7,674 bases of DNA from Vulcanimicrobiota bacterium (lineage in GTDB: Bacteria; Vulcanimicrobiota; Vulcanimicrobiia; Vulcanimicrobiales; Vulcanimicrobiaceae), in assembly GCA_014304965.1 (NCBI GenBank), contig JACRTZ010000160.1:1-7674 (forward strand). The letters are read 5' to 3'. Of the stretch, positions 6,639 to 7,674 are shown one piece after another (within the stretch, counting starts at the first letter, position 1; each line of letters starts with the position of its first letter). The translations under genes and the position numbers were made by a program. The notes under the pieces were generated by a model. It saw only the letters and a list, made by a program, of their open reading frames with translations, was not told the origin of the DNA and made no database searches.

Positions 6639-7655
6639 CTAGACTTCGCCATCGGTAACGTACGATCGGGTTCGCGCGGCCGCGTCCCGTACGAGCGCAT
6701 CGGCCAAAGCGCACAGTTCGGCGCGAGCGGGGTTCGTGCCGAGGGGCGCGAGGGCACGTTTTGCGCGCTCGGCATAGTCGGCGATCGCGTCGCGGGTCGC
6801 TCCGAGCGCTCCGGAGGCGGCGATGCCGGCGAGGAGCTCCGGGATGGCGGCCTCGTCCGGCTCGCCCGCGTAGTACTGCTCGAGAGCCGTTCGCCAGCCG
6901 CTCGTTCCGCGGGCGAGGGCGAAAAGCACCGGAATCGTCGTCTTGCGCTCGCGCAAATCGTTGCCGGCCGGCTTGCCCAGTTCGGCGGCGCTCGCCGTCA
7001 CGTCGAGCAGATCGTCGAACATTTGAAACGCGATGCCGTAGAAGTGGCCGAAATCGCGCAGCGCCGCGACGCGAATCGGCGCGGCTCCCGCCGCCAGAGC
7101 TCCGCATTCGCACGACGCGGCGAACAGTGCAGCCGTCTTTTTTGCGACGATCTCGACGTACTGTTCGAGCGTCAGCGCGAGGTTGCCGAGGGATCGTAAT
7201 TGCAGCACTTCGCCGTCGGTGATGTCGGCCAAGGTCGCGCTGAGAATATTCGGGATCGGCGGCGCGTACGATGCGGTGACGTTCTTGAAGATCCAAGCGA
7301 AGAGATAGTCGCCCGCCAGCACGCTGATGCGATTACCGTAATCGACCGCCGTCGCGTTGACGCCGCGGCGAACGTCGGCGCGGTCTACGACATCGTCGTG
7401 AATGAGCGTGCCGACGTGGATCAACTCCATGTAGGCCGCGAGCGGCAGGTGCGTGCGCGGATCGGCGCCGTTCGATTCCGCCGCGAGCAGCGTGAAACGC
7501 GGCCGCAAGCGTTTGCCGCCCGCGCGCAACATGCGCCGCACGGCTTCGGTGATCAGAGCGTTGTCGGTCGCGAAGGTCGAGCGGAAAAATCCCTCGACCA
7601 GTTCGTACAGGTCGCGTTCCGGCGCCGATCCGAGCGCTTCGCTATTGCGAATCAT
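6639..7655 (-). CDS. hepT: Long-chain trans-polyprenyl diphosphate synthase (heptaprenyl/octaprenyl type)
   Basis: A 338-residue trans-isoprenyl synthase that elongates an allylic diphosphate with IPP units to make the quinone side chain. Seen: GGKRLRP (46-52) for IPP binding, the first aspartate-rich motif DDVVD (87-91) followed by RADVRRG, GDYLFA (115-120), KKTAALF (172-178), the second aspartate-rich motif FDDLLD (213-218) and GKPAGNDLRERKTT (227-240). The residue five positions before the first DDxxD is Gly82; a small residue here is known to allow long-chain products, arguing against a short GGPP/FPP synthase. Whether this is the catalytic subunit of a heptaprenyl pair (HepT) or a homodimeric IspB-type enzyme cannot be told; no HepS-like partner is visible. 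The ATG at 7655 overlaps the TGA of the preceding open frame as ATGA, and the spacing to tatA is 33 bases. All catalytic residues are present. Confidence 0.94.
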   Translation of the reverse strand: MIRNSEALGSAPERDLYELVEGFFRSTFATDNALITEAVRRMLRAGGKRLRPRFTLLAAESNGADPRTHLPLAAYMELIHVGTLIHDDVVDRADVRRGVNATAVDYGNRISVLAGDYLFAWIFKNVTASYAPPIPNILSATLADITDGEVLQLRSLGNLALTLEQYVEIVAKKTAALFAASCECGALAAGAAPIRVAALRDFGHFYGIAFQMFDDLLDVTASAAELGKPAGNDLRERKTTIPVLFALARGTSGWRTALEQYYAGEPDEAAIPELLAGIAASGALGATRDAIADYAERAKRALAPLGTNPARAELCALADALVRDAAARTRSYVTDGEV

Positions 7656-7674
7656 TTGGTCCCGACGTGAACGG
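7652..7674 (-). CDS. C-terminal end of a probable MenG/UbiE quinone methyltransferase (partial)
   Basis: Only seven codons lie in the window. On the minus strand one frame reads VHVGTK followed by TGA at 7652-7654, and this TGA overlaps the ATG of the prenyl synthase as ATGA. MenG/UbiE methyltransferases, which methylate demethylmenaquinone or the ubiquinone precursor, typically end in an HxGxK-like tail, and menG directly precedes hepT in Bacillus. The call rests on this short tail plus the neighbour, so it is an inference; another gene with a similar end is possible. Confidence 0.42.

Noticed and set aside
7139..7144. A AAA AAG heptamer in the prenyl synthase gene resembling the dnaX slippery site
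   Set aside because: It encodes the conserved Lys-Lys of the enzyme (AKKTAALF), so it is explained by protein constraint; I saw no supporting stem-loop or meaningful shifted product.

Overview
The window is about 7.7 kb of GC-rich, gene-dense bacterial DNA in which every supported gene lies on the minus strand, so transcription runs from high to low coordinates. In transcription order it holds: the last codons of a probable menG/ubiE quinone methyltransferase (7652-7674), a long-chain polyprenyl diphosphate synthase (hepT/ispB type), tatA, tatC, resB (ccs1), an MFS transporter gene broken by an internal deletion and frameshift, ccsB (resC), selO (ydiU), and the first 161 codons of a Rieske iron-sulfur protein (qcrA type) that runs off the left edge. 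Gaps from the quinone gene to selO are 0 to 33 bases, with 4-base stop/start overlaps at three junctions, one of which depends on an uncertain CTG start. This part therefore looks like one operon. The only larger gap is 131 bases (484-614) in front of qcrA. It has a strong Shine-Dalgarno sequence and at most a weak promoter-like pair. No stretch longer than 300 bases lacks a gene, and I saw no RNA gene, mobile element, CRISPR array or origin.

The genes share a theme: building a membrane respiratory chain. The menG-like gene and the prenyl synthase would make the head-group modification and side chain of the respiratory quinone. TatA and TatC export folded proteins, and the Rieske protein carries a twin-arginine signal that makes it a likely client. 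ResB and CcsB form the System II haem-delivery and ligation complex for c-type cytochromes. The Rieske protein belongs to a quinol:cytochrome c (bc1/b6f-type) oxidoreductase whose cytochrome b gene probably lies beyond the left edge. SelO, a protein AMPylator linked to redox stress, sits between the cytochrome c maturation genes and the Rieske gene.

The organism cannot be named from this sequence. System II cytochrome c biogenesis, a single TatA with no tatB next to it, a menG-hepT pair and GTG/TTG starts in GC-rich DNA fit several deep-branching phyla (Eremiobacterota/Vulcanimicrobiota, some Firmicutes-like or Chloroflexota-like lineages). The first of these is only a guess.

I see no clearly new system. 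The points most worth a second look are the transporter lodged between resB and ccsB, which has lost its eighth membrane segment at a repeat-like junction, the consequence for ccsB translation, the unusual residues in TatC and TatA, and the presence of selO in a respiratory-assembly operon.
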